From positions 18,453,578-18,517,577 of the forward strand of contig NC_086378.1 in the NCBI RefSeq assembly GCF_036588685.1: 64,000 nucleotides of DNA, written 5' to 3'. A model generated the notes under the pieces. It was given only the letters and a program-made list of their open reading frames with translations, was not told where the DNA came from and did no database searches. Shown here one piece after another: positions 1 to 10,669 of this stretch. Each line of letters opens with the position of its first letter. Within the stretch, counting starts at the first letter, position 1. The position numbers and the translations under genes were made by a program. The stretch comes from Mytilus trossulus (Eukaryota; Mollusca; Bivalvia; Mytilida; Mytilidae).

Positions 1-445
1 TATGAAGTTTAACAATGAAATGCCATATATTTTCATCCTCATCTTTTAGCAGAATGGGTAAACTGTGTGTGTATAATTGATTGATTGAATCATAAAAAAA
101 TAACGATCAGTGGCAAGTATTACATGCAAAATTTTTGATCAGTACAAGAAGTTTATACTTCGTGAATAATACTCTGATTTGATATATACTGATACGTCCT
201 CGAATTAAGACTGATCTGTGAGACAGTTACCTTCAAAGAAGATATATGTAATACTCTTCAGTATACGAAGTTATTCAGTTCTTTTTCTTTTTTTCTGGCT
301 ACGAGTCGAACTCTGCAATTGAGTATAATTGACTTGGGCGCATCTCAAACAGACAGGATGTCACTCCTCTGGCGAAAAGTTAAGGTCCAGAAAAACAGGA
401 TAGTATTTTAACAATAAAATAATTAGCGTAATATTAACTATACGT

Positions 446-830
446 GTTACAGGCATTTTTCTAAATTTAGGCTTTTTATAAAAATGCCGGAAAACTTTAG
501 GCATTTTCTATAATGCCTGCAAGACTAGTCCTTATACATATATAAATCTTACAAAATGCCGGAAATTAATTTATAGAATAAATTATTAAAAAACCAAATT
601 GAAAGCTTTGAACCATGGAACAGTTTTATTTATGATAATAACTGAATTAAAAAAAGAAGAGTAAAAATAATCAAAAATAAATTTTAATGATTTATTCCAA
701 ATTCACACAATTATTTATTATTTCTCAAAATGTTTGGATGACAAAACTCGTCACAATATTTGTCAAATATATTGCATGATTAACACAATCTTTTTTTTAA
801 AAACAATTCGACCAAATTTAGAGAAACCTG
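446..830 (+). mobile_element. Left part of an inverted-repeat element (GTTACAGGCATTTTC family), interrupted at 831
   Basis: It begins with GTTACAGGCATTTT and has repeated AAATGCC motifs in both orientations. It is similar along its length to 40852-41250, including the stretch with GAAAGCTTTGAAC and CAGTTTTATT. The homology stops at 830, where another element is inserted, and resumes at 1585. No right terminus was found, so this copy is truncated. It appears non-autonomous, with no transposase reading frame. Confidence 0.7.
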
Positions 831-1584
831 GGGCCTGTTTATCGAAACTGTCCTAAGATCGGTCCTAAGAACTTCTTAGGACAGAAGTTAGGATAAAGTT
901 AGGACCGACTTACGACACGTCTCGGCATGCACATCGAAGCTATCTTAGGAATATCATAGCTAGGACGTCCTAACTGATGTCCTAAGTATTAGCGGAAAAG
1001 AAAATACAAACCGAATATGAAAAAAAACTATGATATCGTATTTTATCAATAATTTTATTTCAAATATTGTTAATAAGAATCTAATAACTAATATGTAGTT
1101 TTAAATTAGACGTAAATTAATATTTTTTTGTAGAATAATTGTACATTTAAACTGTATGAAACAAAACATGACACAAAAATAAAAGAAAATAACAAACTAA
1201 CTATAAACAAGATATATGATACGTTAAAATCATAACATGTGTTTGAGAGAGTTGTATTCGAAGTGTCACATTTTCGTCCTTTAACAGTTCAAATGCAAAA
1301 TCTCGTGCATTATTCATATCATTACGGAGAATTTCAACTATTTTTACTATTGCCTAAAAAAAATACGCGTGAAAATGAACAAAAAACGGAATTCGAATGT
1401 ATCCTAAAGTCAGGACCATCCTAAGACCATCTTAAGACACCTAAATTGGTATCCTAAAGTTAGGACAATTCCTAGGATTTTCCTAAGTTGCGACATGTTT
1501 GATAAACTCATTTAGGACTAAGATGTGTCCTAAGTTGGTCTTAGGACACGTCCTAATCCTAAGAGAGCTTCGATAAACGGGCCC
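831..1584. mobile_element. Non-autonomous DNA transposon, Harbinger-like (3-bp CTG target duplication)
   Basis: The ends are inverted repeats: GGGCCTGTTTATCGAA at the left, and a right end whose complement reads GGGCCCGTTTATCGAA. CTG flanks both sides (828-830 and 1585-1587). The related element near 41250 has a single CTG at the matching place, so this is an insertion with a 3-bp duplication. A 3-bp target site is typical of PIF/Harbinger elements; that assignment is inference. The subterminal regions are packed with CTTAGGAC/GTCCTAAG motifs in both orientations, which may be transposase-binding repeats. The interior is AT-rich with no credible gene. Confidence 0.75.
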
Positions 1585-1745
1585 CTGGATTATCACTTAT
1601 TAAGCACTTTCCTTACCATTTCTGACATCACTTAACATTCAACAACATTGGGTTGCGAAATGATCACACACACCACACATGCATATCGTCTTTTTCATAT
1701 GCTTCAAGGAGATTCAAATGCAAAGTATACATTATCATGGTTATA
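1585..1745 (+). mobile_element. Continuation of the interrupted inverted-repeat element
   Basis: Similarity to 41250-41410 resumes directly after the Harbinger-like insertion, with shared landmarks such as CACACATGCATATC and TATTATCATG. Together with 446-830 it reconstitutes one older element. The rest of that element up to its terminal inverted repeat is missing here. Confidence 0.6.
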
Positions 1746-2290
1746 AAAAAAGAAGATGTGGTATGAAACATGAAACATGAAAACTTAATTAAACGCCTAT
1801 TTCTACATATACAATATGTATTCAATGGCGTTGTACATAAATGACATATAAAATACAAAAATACTAAACAAAATTATTGCCAATGAGACAACTCTCCACA
1901 AGTGACCAAAATGACACCGATGTTAACAACTATATGTCACCGTATGACTTTTAACAATGAGCAAAGCCCATACCGCGTAGTCAGCTATGAAAGGCCCATC
2001 TTCGCTAGCCAAGGTATGATCCACTCCCGCTCTCTAGAGCGGGAGTGGATCGTAACCCTTGGCTAGCGAAGATGTGAAAGGCCCCGAAGTGACAAGGTAA
2101 AACAATTCAAACGAGAAAATCAACGGACTTATTTATATGTACAAAAATGAACGAAAACAAATATGTAACACATAAACAAACGACAACCACTGAATTACAG
2201 GCGCCTGACTTGGGACAGACACATACATACATTATGTGGAGGGGATAATATGTTAGCTGGATCTCAACCCTTGGTAAGTCTGAATAAAAC
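1745..2290 (+). repeat. Mussel dispersed repeat, CAATGAGACAACTCT family (two insertions)
   Basis: It opens with AAAAAAAGAAGATGTGGTATGA near 1745. After about 100 bp of unrelated sequence it continues from TTGCCAATGAGACAACTCT near 1876. It then runs through ATAAACAAACGACAACCACTG to about 2278. Shorter copies occur near 15880, 20166, 21135, 25160, 25775, 35565 and 57895. A 78-bp foldback is inserted at 1997-2074. No protein is encoded. The family identity comes from internal comparison plus recall of mussel sequences. Confidence 0.75.
1997..2074. mobile_element. 78-bp foldback (palindromic) insertion with 9-bp target duplication
   Basis: The sequence is almost entirely one inverted repeat. CATCTTCGCTAGCCAAGG at the left is the exact complement of the right 18 bases. 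The inner GATCCACTCCCGCTCT is also matched, around a centre at CTAG. It is flanked on both sides by TGAAAGGCC (1988-1996 and 2075-2083). The surrounding dispersed repeat continues seamlessly if the 78 bp and one TGAAAGGCC are removed. There is no coding capacity. Confidence 0.8.
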
Positions 2291-2300
2291 ACATGTCAAA

Positions 2301-2394
2301 TTTGTATTTCGTTGAACATAGTAATTTGTGGTTCACCTGTACCCACGAAATCCACGAAAATTGATGTTCAACGAAAATAGATGAATCCACTGTA
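2301..2394. mobile_element. Right-end fragment of an ACTGTGGATTCATT inverted-repeat MITE
   Basis: It ends with GATGAATCCACTGTA, the complement of the terminus of the fuller element at 26749-26983, and contains ACCCACGAAATCCACGAAAA. The left end is missing. It lies just before the splice acceptor of the speriolin-like exon. Confidence 0.55.
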
Positions 2395-2426
2395 TAAGTT
2401 TTAAATATTATATTTGTTCATTTTAG

Positions 2427-3452
2427 ATGCATTTTCAAGATTTGGTCAAGGAACGAAAGAACCTTGCTGTACATCTTCGCGAAGTTATTACGAACAAAGC
2501 TCAGCTCCAAGCGCAGCAATAACAGGCACAGTTTCTTACCAAAATGAACCAACATCACAACAAAGTCAATATATTAATCAACTAAAAGCACCCGTTCAGA
2601 ACCAAACGGTTAAACCGCAATCGCCTTTTCGTCCACAGCAACAAAATGCGTCTTTTGATCCCCGAAACAGACCTCAATTTCAAGCTGATTCACAATTTGG
2701 TTCGGCAGAAAATACATTTAGACCCATTTCGCCAGCTAGACAAGAACAAACAAATTTGATAAACACTTCAACAGGGTATCAAACAGCGGAATCATTCCCT
2801 CAGCAGCAATATTATAATACAGTGAATCAAGTAGGTCACCAGTCCGTTGATGATACCGATGCTATATTTTTACCTCAGCAACAAAATCTGCAACCAAGGG
2901 CTTCTTCAATGCCAACTAAACTACTCTCTCCACGTATAGATCCTAATGTTAAACAAAGATCTCCAATAGCACAAGGAATTCCAGTAGCTGAACCATTAGT
3001 TCCTACAATGTCTAGAAGACAGTCACCCTCGGGACAAAGATCCCCGATGCAACAAGGCGTACCTTCATTTGGCGGCAATAATACGCTGAATCAGCAATCT
3101 TATAGCAGAGAACCAGCTATAAGAAATGATCAATATATGCAGATTGACCAGTCATCTATAAATCCGCGTGTTCAAATAACCGTACCATCTCCAAATATAT
3201 CAGCAGTCAACCAAAACGAGGAATGGAATAGTTTGATATATCAACCACCAGAAATTATATCAAATTATCAGGGAATGAAAGCAGATCAAACCGGTTTCAG
3301 TAATCAGAGGTCTGGAAGCGAAGGTTATGGTAGTCACATTGTAACCGAGGCTGCTGATTCTATCCGCAGTGATGGAAGGACTAGAATCGGAGAACCAGTG
3401 GCTGCATCAACACCAATCAAGGCTGGAAGGAATATACAGTATGAATATCAAG
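2427..3452 (+). CDS. Speriolin-like protein, internal exon (disordered Q/S/P-rich region)
   Basis: An open frame of 342 codons runs from the TTTTAG acceptor (AG at 2425-2426) to a g|GTAAAT donor at 3453. The exon is phase 1 at both ends and splices in frame to exons at 5962 and 7234. The encoded stretch is low in hydrophobics and rich in Gln, Ser, Pro and Asn. It has several PQQQN runs and a repeated QRSPxxQGxP motif. No folded domain is seen. Family members carry a long variable middle before the conserved C-terminal domain, so this fits that position. The N-terminal exons are not visible in the window; one base of the first codon must come from an upstream exon. In another frame, ATG at 2427 opens 31 helix-like codons, which leaves the true frame of the first 150 bases in some doubt. 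Confidence 0.75.
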
Positions 3453-3643
3453 GTAAATTTGTATGATTCACAGTTGAAGGTTTGACAGCACTATATCAGA
3501 TCTACTAAATACAATGCAGTTGTAGGGTTTAAGAGTAACATATAAAAACGCTTTTCCTTAAGATAAGCATTGTGATGTTTTTTCTCGATTATTTGCATCT
3601 TTAATTCCTGATATCATCCCCAGATCCGTATACATATATTTAA

Positions 3644-4236
3644 GGTAGATTGATGGTATACCGCCATCTTGGATTGTACAATCACAGTACAAAATCGGTC
3701 TAGTTATTTGCCCAAATCAGCAAATTTGGAAAAATATTTGCAATTTTATGGTTAGACTGTTATTTTATATGAAGAAAACTTGTTAATTTATTGTATTATC
3801 CAAAATATTTTAACAAATATCAACCTTTTTGGTTTTTAAAATCATTTTTTGCAAATGAGCCATTTAAGGGGAGATAACTCTTTTAGTACAAAATTTATAC
3901 TAGGCTAATAGGGAAATATTTTATTTTTACTTGTGGCAAGAAAACAAGTTCGGTGACACCATGTTTTCTTTTTATTTTCTTAAAGCATATTACGAAACCT
4001 ATCTTCTCATAATTTATTTCAAAATTCTATCTCATAGAACTTTTTTTATGCACTCTTATGTGTTTTTCCATGAAGAAATTAACCAAATTTAGGCAATTTT
4101 CAACGACTCATAGCTTGAAAAATAGCACGGTGACCCATACTTTTTATTATATTTTTGAAAAAAGCATAGTAAAATCTTCATTTTGGCAAATTATAACAAA
4201 AATTCTGTCTCAAAAAACATTTACTTATGATCTACC
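3644..4236. mobile_element. Non-autonomous TTAA-flanked element in the speriolin-like intron
   Basis: The ends are GGTAGAT and ATCTACC, each bordered by TTAA (3640-3643 and 4237-4240). A TTAA target site is the hallmark of piggyBac-type elements; that assignment is inference because no transposase is present. A diverged relative of the left half (GTATACCGC, GTACAA, CGGTCTAG) lies near 13250-13435. Confidence 0.6.
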
Positions 4237-4329
4237 TTAAGCCATAAACAACTGGTAACTTATGGAAATTCTTATTATGTTATTGTATTTACTATTTAAC
4301 GAAGACTCTTGAAATGAAGAAGTTCAATA

Positions 4330-4850
4330 AAAATTAAACGCCGTTACTTTGCTGATTTTTTACCATGTGCATGCTTACTTTGCTTTTTTCGTGTCCGTGA
4401 TTACTTTGCTTTTATCGTTTTCGTGATTATTTTGCTTTTATCGTTTTCTTGATTACTTTGCTTTTATCGTTTTTATCGTTGTCGTGATTACTTTGGGGTT
4501 TTTTCAGGAACATTGTTACTTAATTTGCTTTATTCATGTGTGTGGTTACTTTGCTTTTTTTATGTCCGTGGTTAGTTTGCTTTTTTTCCAGGTCCGTGGT
4601 TACTTGATTTGCTTTATTCGTGTACTTTTAAATGGCTTGCTTGATTCATATCTGTGGTTACTTTTCTTTTTTCATTTGCTCGGTTACTCTGCGTTTAGTT
4701 TAAGTTTACTTTGCGTTTAGATTAAGTTTACTTTGCGTTTAGTTTAAGTCTACTTTGCGTTTTTCATGTCCATGGGTTACTTTGCTTTTTTCATGTTCGT
4801 GATTACTTTGTTTTTTTTCAATTTCGTGTGGTGATTTTGAGTTTTACATT
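4330..4850 (+). repeat. Imperfect tandem repeat, TTACTTTGC units
   Basis: The motif TTACTTTGCTTTT followed by ATCG or CATGTCCGTG recurs about fifteen times with variable spacing. It includes a regular stretch near 4685-4760 built on TTTGCGTTTAGTTTAAG. It is intronic and the apparent reading frame over it is a by-product of the repeat. Confidence 0.75.
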
Positions 4851-4940
4851 CTTACCTCAATAGTTTTTCTCAGTTTCATGATACTCCATACAGAACGTAA
4901 TTAAATGTTTCAGTGCTATATTCACTTATGGATTTTAATA

Positions 4941-5878
4941 CCGCAGTCCCACAAGGCCACGGTCGCACTACGATCTGTGAAAAAAAAATACAAATTTTGA
5001 TAATCGTAGTACGATCGTATAGATCGCAGTAAAGTCGTATCACGGTTGTGGTGAGGTCTTCAAGATTGCGATGAGCGTGGCGAGATGAGATCGTAGAAGA
5101 AGCGTAGTGAGAGCACACTTAGGCCTTAGTAAGATCGCTAAGGTCGCTGTACCTTCGTAGCAAGAGCGTAGCGAAAGTTGATTCTATTCAGAGAGACTAT
5201 TTCGACCTCAGTACGACCATCACGCTCTCACCGCGACCAAACTACGCTTCCACTACGACTATCCGTTAGTACGCTTTTCAGGACCATAACAAGTACGATT
5301 CTAGTACGCCCTTGCCGTCCTCGTCATGCTGTTCTTGCTTGATCAGGAATCGTTACTATCAGAGCTCCCTCTGTCTCTACGTCAACACCTTCCACCACGC
5401 CCACTTGTTCTAGTAGATTTTGATGGCATGACTGTATTGTTTCCGCGAAATATACGTATTAATCAGAATTAGAAGGAATGGAACTGTATTGATATGGAAC
5501 ACGATGTTGACCTTTTGCTGCGGACGTAGTAAGATCGCGGTATGAACGTAGTATAATCGTGGTTTATCGTTAGAACGTGCTATAATCGCAGTAGAAGCGT
5601 GTTGCAATCGGATAACTCGTGGTATGGTCGTAGTGAGAACGTGATGCGCGTAGACAGATCTTGATAAGCGTAGTGAGGTCGCAGAATAAGCGCGGTGAGA
5701 ACGGTTGTTTAATCGTAGCGGGATCGTTGTTGAAGCGTAATGAGGACGTAGTACTTAGCATCGTGAAAGCTACGAAAATTAACATTTTCATGCCGCTAAG
5801 ATCGCGACCTCACCACAATCTGAATTTATTTTAGATCGCGATGAGCGTGGTGCGATCGCGGTCTAGTGGGACTGGGGC
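4941..5878. mobile_element. 938-bp inverted-repeat element filled with GATCG/CGTAGT motifs
   Basis: The termini are inverted repeats (CAGTCCCACAAGGCCACG at the left; right-end complement CAGTCCCACTAGACCGCG). They are followed by matching TCGCACYACG. TTAATA lies immediately outside both ends (4935-4940 and 5879-5884) and is a candidate target duplication. The interior is made of dozens of short degenerate blocks such as GTAGTAAGATCGC and their complements. It contrasts sharply with the AT-rich surroundings. No transposase is encoded. Confidence 0.7.
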
Positions 5879-5961
5879 TTAATATAAAAATGATAAAATT
5901 TTAGAAAGTTCTTAATATTAAAAGTAAATGAGTGTCAATAAATTTTAACTTTTTTGTTTAG

Positions 5962-6021
5962 ATAATACCCTCCAGAGCATGAAGACACCACAAAAAGCAC
6001 AACAGCCGAGTCCTCAAACAG
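5962..6021 (+). CDS. Speriolin-like protein, small 60-bp exon
   Basis: The acceptor is TTTTTTGTTTAG at 5961 and the donor is g|GTGGGT at 6022. Phase is 1 in and 1 out. It links the long upstream exon to the C-terminal exon without a frame shift and reads DNTLQSMKTPQKAQQPSPQT, the same Q/P-rich style as its upstream neighbour. It was found by splice-phase logic because it is too short to stand out as an ORF. No domain is assigned. Confidence 0.7.
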
Positions 6022-6980
6022 GTGGGTACAAAATACAATGAAACGGAAAGCAAAAAAAAAACCAACAAAATAATTTGCAATCAAATTTTCAAAAGACCAT
6101 ATACTAGTATATAAACAAACCTTCTGGTTGATAATATTGTGTATCGGGAAGTGTAAGAGAGTTATGAAGCGAAAGGAACATCATGAGCACGTCCTGTATC
6201 TAAAACATCATGGGAGTTTTAAACACAATATAAGTTCCTTTATTTTCATATACTTTATTTCAAAAGTAAATACTAGTATATTAGTTCTTTAATTGTAGTA
6301 AAGGGACTATATCTCTGTTATTGTCTCTGTTGGATGACTGTCTCATTAGCAATCGTAATACATCTTATTTTTATGGGTTTATATAGCGAAATGATAAGTG
6401 TTAAAGCACTTACAAGAAGTCGAGATGAAACTATATTTGGTGTGTATGCTTAGTTTACATAGCGAATACAAGTCAGAGTAACGACCTTCAAATGCTTTGA
6501 GAAGGCCTTATGCTGAGATTTGGTAATGATATTACTGTCCACTATTTGAATCAGAGTTCAGCGTAGTTTAAATGAGACAAGTTGTTGATGACTTAAGCCA
6601 AGTTTTTACTTGATCGGAAGTCATAAAAAAATCTCTGAAGTACGAAAATGTTGTTTAAAGAACCACAGAAAATCTATTCCGAGGGTTCCTAGAAAATTTG
6701 TATAATCATATAAGAACAATTCAAGGTTAAACTCTATAGATTTTGAGTACTGTTTTACGTAAAATATTATCATTGCACATCTACTGATTATTTCTTCTGT
6801 TTATTTGTTGTTTTTATTTTAAGCATATTTTTGTTTTTATAAATCTGTACTTAAAAGTATTTGTTTTAGCTCCTTGAATTTTTACTTTCTTTTCGACACT
6901 GACTCTTAAATCATACTCCATGTAAGCTTGCAGTTTTACTTTGTTTCTCCGATTATATTAACTTCATGTTTTGCTTAAGG

Positions 6981-7100
6981 TTGATTTCGTCTTTTAATGG
7001 TTGATTTTGTCTTTAAATGGTTGATTTCGTCTTTTAATGGTTGATTTCGTCTTTTAATGGTTGATTTCGTCTTTAAATGGTTGATTTCATCTTTTTATGG
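6981..7100 (+). repeat. 20-bp minisatellite, six copies
   Basis: Six head-to-tail copies of TTGATTTCGTCTTTTAATGG carry only one or two substitutions each. They lie in the last intron of the speriolin-like gene, about 130 bp before the final acceptor. Confidence 0.9.
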
Positions 7101-7233
7101 TTGTTTTTTCTTATTCTTTTTTTTTTAAATGGAAAGGATGTTTTAGATCCCTTGATTAATATTTGTTATTGTCTAACTATATTTGGTCAAGACACACAGA
7201 AATGAATAAGAAACCATTACATTGTTTTTTTAG

Positions 7234-7814
7234 GCGTTTCCGTGTTGCACCGACCAGTAGACCAGGTCATTGGCCTGAAACCAGCTTACACGGACCAACA
7301 TCGTCAAAGAGTTTTAAGGATTCGACCGAACAAACGTATAATTGGAGAAGTAGCATTTCAGTTAGACAGAAGAATTTTGGAGTATGTTTTTACATGGAAG
7401 TATACACCAGAAAGTTCCGACGACAAAAGGCGTCGTTTCTATGGTTACACTATAAGCAATATGGGTGCTATGATACGAAAGGAAGCTACTGATAGAACTG
7501 GACAATTCAATCCTAAAAAGGAATTAGAGATGCGGTACCGGTTTGATTACGTAATCAAGGCACTATCTAAGTACGGCTATATTTTAGAAAGACATGCTAT
7601 CTTATCACAAGATTTGGTCAATCGGTATGGACTATTAAGTGGACCACCAGACCGCAAGACAGCACGTGATATCGGATTGGATGACCCCGTAATTCTTCGC
7701 GTTCTTCTGAGCCAGATGATAAAAGATGACAATCTCCTGCAGGAGGCACTGATTTTACTTGATTGTCTATGTTTGTTGGCGCATGAAGACAAGAGAACTA
7801 TATTTCTTTATTGA
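7234..7814 (+). CDS. Speriolin C-terminal domain, last exon of a SPATC1/SPATC1L-like gene
   Basis: The exon follows a TTTTTTTAG acceptor (AG at 7232-7233), continues the phase-1 frame, and encodes 192 residues plus the stop at 7812. It matches the C-terminal domain of vertebrate speriolin and SPATC1L as I remember it. The diagnostic blocks are GEVAFQLDRRILEYVF, then FYGYTISNM, and a terminal leucine/cysteine helix ending LLDCLCLLAHEDKRTIFLY. Vertebrate members end with a very similar LNCLC...EDGKPLF tail. Known family roles are at the sperm centrosome/neck (speriolin binds CDC20 in mouse) and in attachment of sperm head to tail; a role in mollusc sperm is inference. The domain is complete. 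The acidic insertion after YTPESSDDKRR differs from the vertebrate form. The whole gene is cut only at its 5' side. Confidence 0.88.
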
Positions 7815-7832
7815 TATTTTATTCCAGTTTTG

Positions 7833-7838
7833 AATAAA
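7833..7838 (+). terminator. Polyadenylation signal of the speriolin-like gene
   Basis: AATAAA lies 18 bases after the stop codon and is followed by an A-rich tract. If used, the 3'UTR is unusually short, about 40 nt. Confidence 0.5.
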
Positions 7839-8147
7839 TATAAAAAAAACTTCATCGTCTTTGTATATGAATCAGTAAGCCACGGTAAATAATAGCAAAA
7901 AACAGTCTTCTTGTTATTCATATTTTACTAACTGTAATTTCATAAATATTTAAATGAAACATTAGCATATAAACAATAAATATGTGAAAATTAACTAAAA
8001 TTTTGAACACTATTTCTTTACATTTGTATATCCCGTGACATGATATACAAATAGCACTACTGATTTACTAATATAAAAATGAGGAGACGACATAGTTGCA
8101 AATGATATTTCGGTTTTCTGCAAAACACATTTTAAGGAACACATGGG

Positions 8148-9660
8148 TAAATCTTGAGGGTCTTAACGTTATTTCAGATTTACTAGAAGATAAGTTAAAC
8201 ATTTACCTGAAATTTTTGTTCTACTATATGCAGACGATACGGTCCTAATGTCTGAATCAAAAGAAGACTTACAAAAAATAGTAAACAAATTTGGAGAGTA
8301 CTGTAATATTTGGAGACTGAAGGTTAATGTTAACAAAACCAAAGTCATGGTCTTTTCCAGGGGAAGGCCTTGTGCAGATTTTAAATTTTCCTTAAATGGG
8401 GCAAATATAGATATACAATGTAGTTCATGAATTTAACTATCTTGGTATATTATTTAGCAGGACCGGCAATTTTAGTAAAGCAATAAAAAAGAAAGCAGAG
8501 AAGGCAACAAAAGCAATGTATGAGGTTTTAAAAAGAGGTCGCATTCTTAATTTAGCAATTGAATGTCAACTAGAACTGTTTAATAAAATGGTAAAGCCCA
8601 TTCTTTTGTATGGCTCAGAAGTATGGTGATTTTATAAAAATATTCAATGTATTGAAAGAGTACAATTACGATTTTATAAATTGTTACTTAAGTTAAAATT
8701 ATCCACCCCAAACTATATGATTTATGGTTAACTTGGCATTTTTCCTGTCCAACTAGATATCAAACTAAAAATGATTGCATTTTGGACACGACTTTTATCT
8801 GGAAAGGATTCAAAACTGTCTTATTTAGCTTATCAATTATTACAAATGGAAGTTTTTAACGACCTTGACTGGCTATACAGCCCTTATCAATTATTATACA
8901 AATTGTTGGTCGAAAATCATTTTGAATCGCCATGGTTAAAGTTTTTAAGAAACGTTTTTAATGATACTGGCTTTTCCTATATTTGGACAACTCAGCTTTT
9001 TTCTAGCACAGATTGTAGCTTATCCCTTCGATAAAGATGCGCCTACATGATCAATTTAGACAGGAATGGCATTCACTACATGTTAAATTCACCAAAATCT
9101 ATAAATTATAGATTATTTAAGGAGACATTTCAGTTTGAATGATTTTTTAAATATATTGGAGGATAAAAATATCTATACGCTGTGTAAGTTTAGATTAAAC
9201 ACACAAATCATAGACTACCTATAGAAACAGGACGGTGGAATGGTATAGAAAGGGAAAATAGAAAATGTTTGAAAGTAATACCAACTGTATTGGTGATGAA
9301 TATCATTATATTCTGGAATATGAATTATTTGAAAATGACAGAAAAAAACTAATTGATAAAAATTTGTGGCAAATGTGAAATTCAAAGAAATAATGAGTTG
9401 TAATAACAGGTTTAAATTAGAAAAACTATGTAGATTTATACGCCAAATAAATAAATCATTTGTTCTCTAGGCAATAACATAACCCCTGTTTTGTATATTC
9501 TGTACATACTGATACATGCATGTGTATGTGTGTATTTAACGATAGTTAGTGTATGTTTGTGTATAAGATGTTAAATTATAAATAAGTTTGTTTTCATATA
9601 TGTATGTATATCTCTGTACCGTTGTACCTTATGGTTTATGAGAATAAAGATTATTATGCT
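8148..9660 (+). pseudogene. Degenerate 5'-truncated LINE (non-LTR retrotransposon) reverse transcriptase
   Basis: Broken frames read through a reverse-transcriptase domain. The catalytic motif YADDT is at 8227-8241 inside FVLLYADDTVLM. It is followed by the thumb-side block with NVNKTKVMVFSRG, then NYLGILFSRTGNFSKAI and, in another frame, KPILLYGSEVW. Further on is a C-terminal IGDEYHYILECELF-like block near 9290, typical of many molluscan LINEs. There are at least four frameshifts and stops. Nothing upstream of the region just before YADD is present, consistent with 5' truncation during insertion. An AATAAAGATTATTATG tail near 9645 may be the 3' end. The clade cannot be fixed by eye. Confidence 0.85.
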
Positions 9661-10669
9661 GGTAAAAGAGCTATTTCCAGGACCATGTTTGTCACATTAG
9701 CTCTTCGGAAACTTGTAGTAAACACTTCCAATTATCTTTACTGACTTGAAGTTAAAACAAAACATGCACTCTCTTTTGCATGATTGAGCTTCTGTCATGT
9801 CATATTGTAGTCACACAGTATAACACTGACTATTCACTACTAACGAGCACATATTATGAAAAGTTTTTTATTGAGTAAAACATAGGTTTGTGTGAACATA
9901 AAAACGTTACGCACGATATTGCGTCCCAATTGGTAATGTCAAAATTTGAAATTTTACGTCGGTAATCGAGTATACTTTGTTCGTTTTGATTGTAATCTTT
10001 TTTGATCGATATGGATACTTAAAAGTCTTGAATATGTATGAAATATTTGCTACTGGTAGATACGCAAGCAAATGAACTTTTCGGACTTCTGATTCGGCTT
10101 GTGTTGTATTTTCTTTATATTTATTGTAACTTTTATTTTTTTGCTCATTTCTTTTTAGTTTCTTTATCTCTTCACAATAATCAATTCTCTCTATCGGATA
10201 TGAAATTCTTTTGTTCTATAATTAATATTTTACTTATTTATTGACAAATTACCATATTTTTTTTTCCATTTTAGATAAATATTCATTTTCTATTTGATTA
10301 TAACTACTTTTATATATTGCAGTTCTTATCGTGGTTTCTATGATTCTATCTATTTTCGAAATTTGTAATTTGGTTATTTTGTTTAGTCCTCTGATCTTGA
10401 AACATAAAATCGAAGCGTACTTGTTATTTAAAAGCGATGAAATATCGTTCATATATCATATGATAATACGAACTGCTTTCAAATTCGATGGCCTAGGAGG
10501 ATGATTGGCCTAATGAGTTCATATAAAGTGATAAAAAGCATGGTAATTTTAAGATACGCTCGTGGCGAGATTTGTTCGACTCCGATCCTAATCGACAGTT
10601 ATTGCAACTATTTTAACTTAAGGTCGCCTGATATCCGGCTTATCCTACCTTTGATGGCAGGTCAATAAA
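9095..10669 (+). repeat. Tandem duplication, unit 1 of 2 (1,572-bp period)
   Basis: The sequence from AAATCTATAAATTATAG onward recurs exactly 1,572 bases later; I saw no difference between copies. The unit starts inside the LINE 3' end and runs about 1 kb past it into non-coding DNA. Junction microhomology is only AAAT/AAA. The two 60-70-codon frames in each unit have no recognisable product. Confidence 0.9.

Noticed and set aside
7163..7492. 109-codon open frame overlapping the speriolin-like last exon
   Set aside because: It is out of frame with the conserved domain and starts in the intron; its composition is that of a shadow frame.
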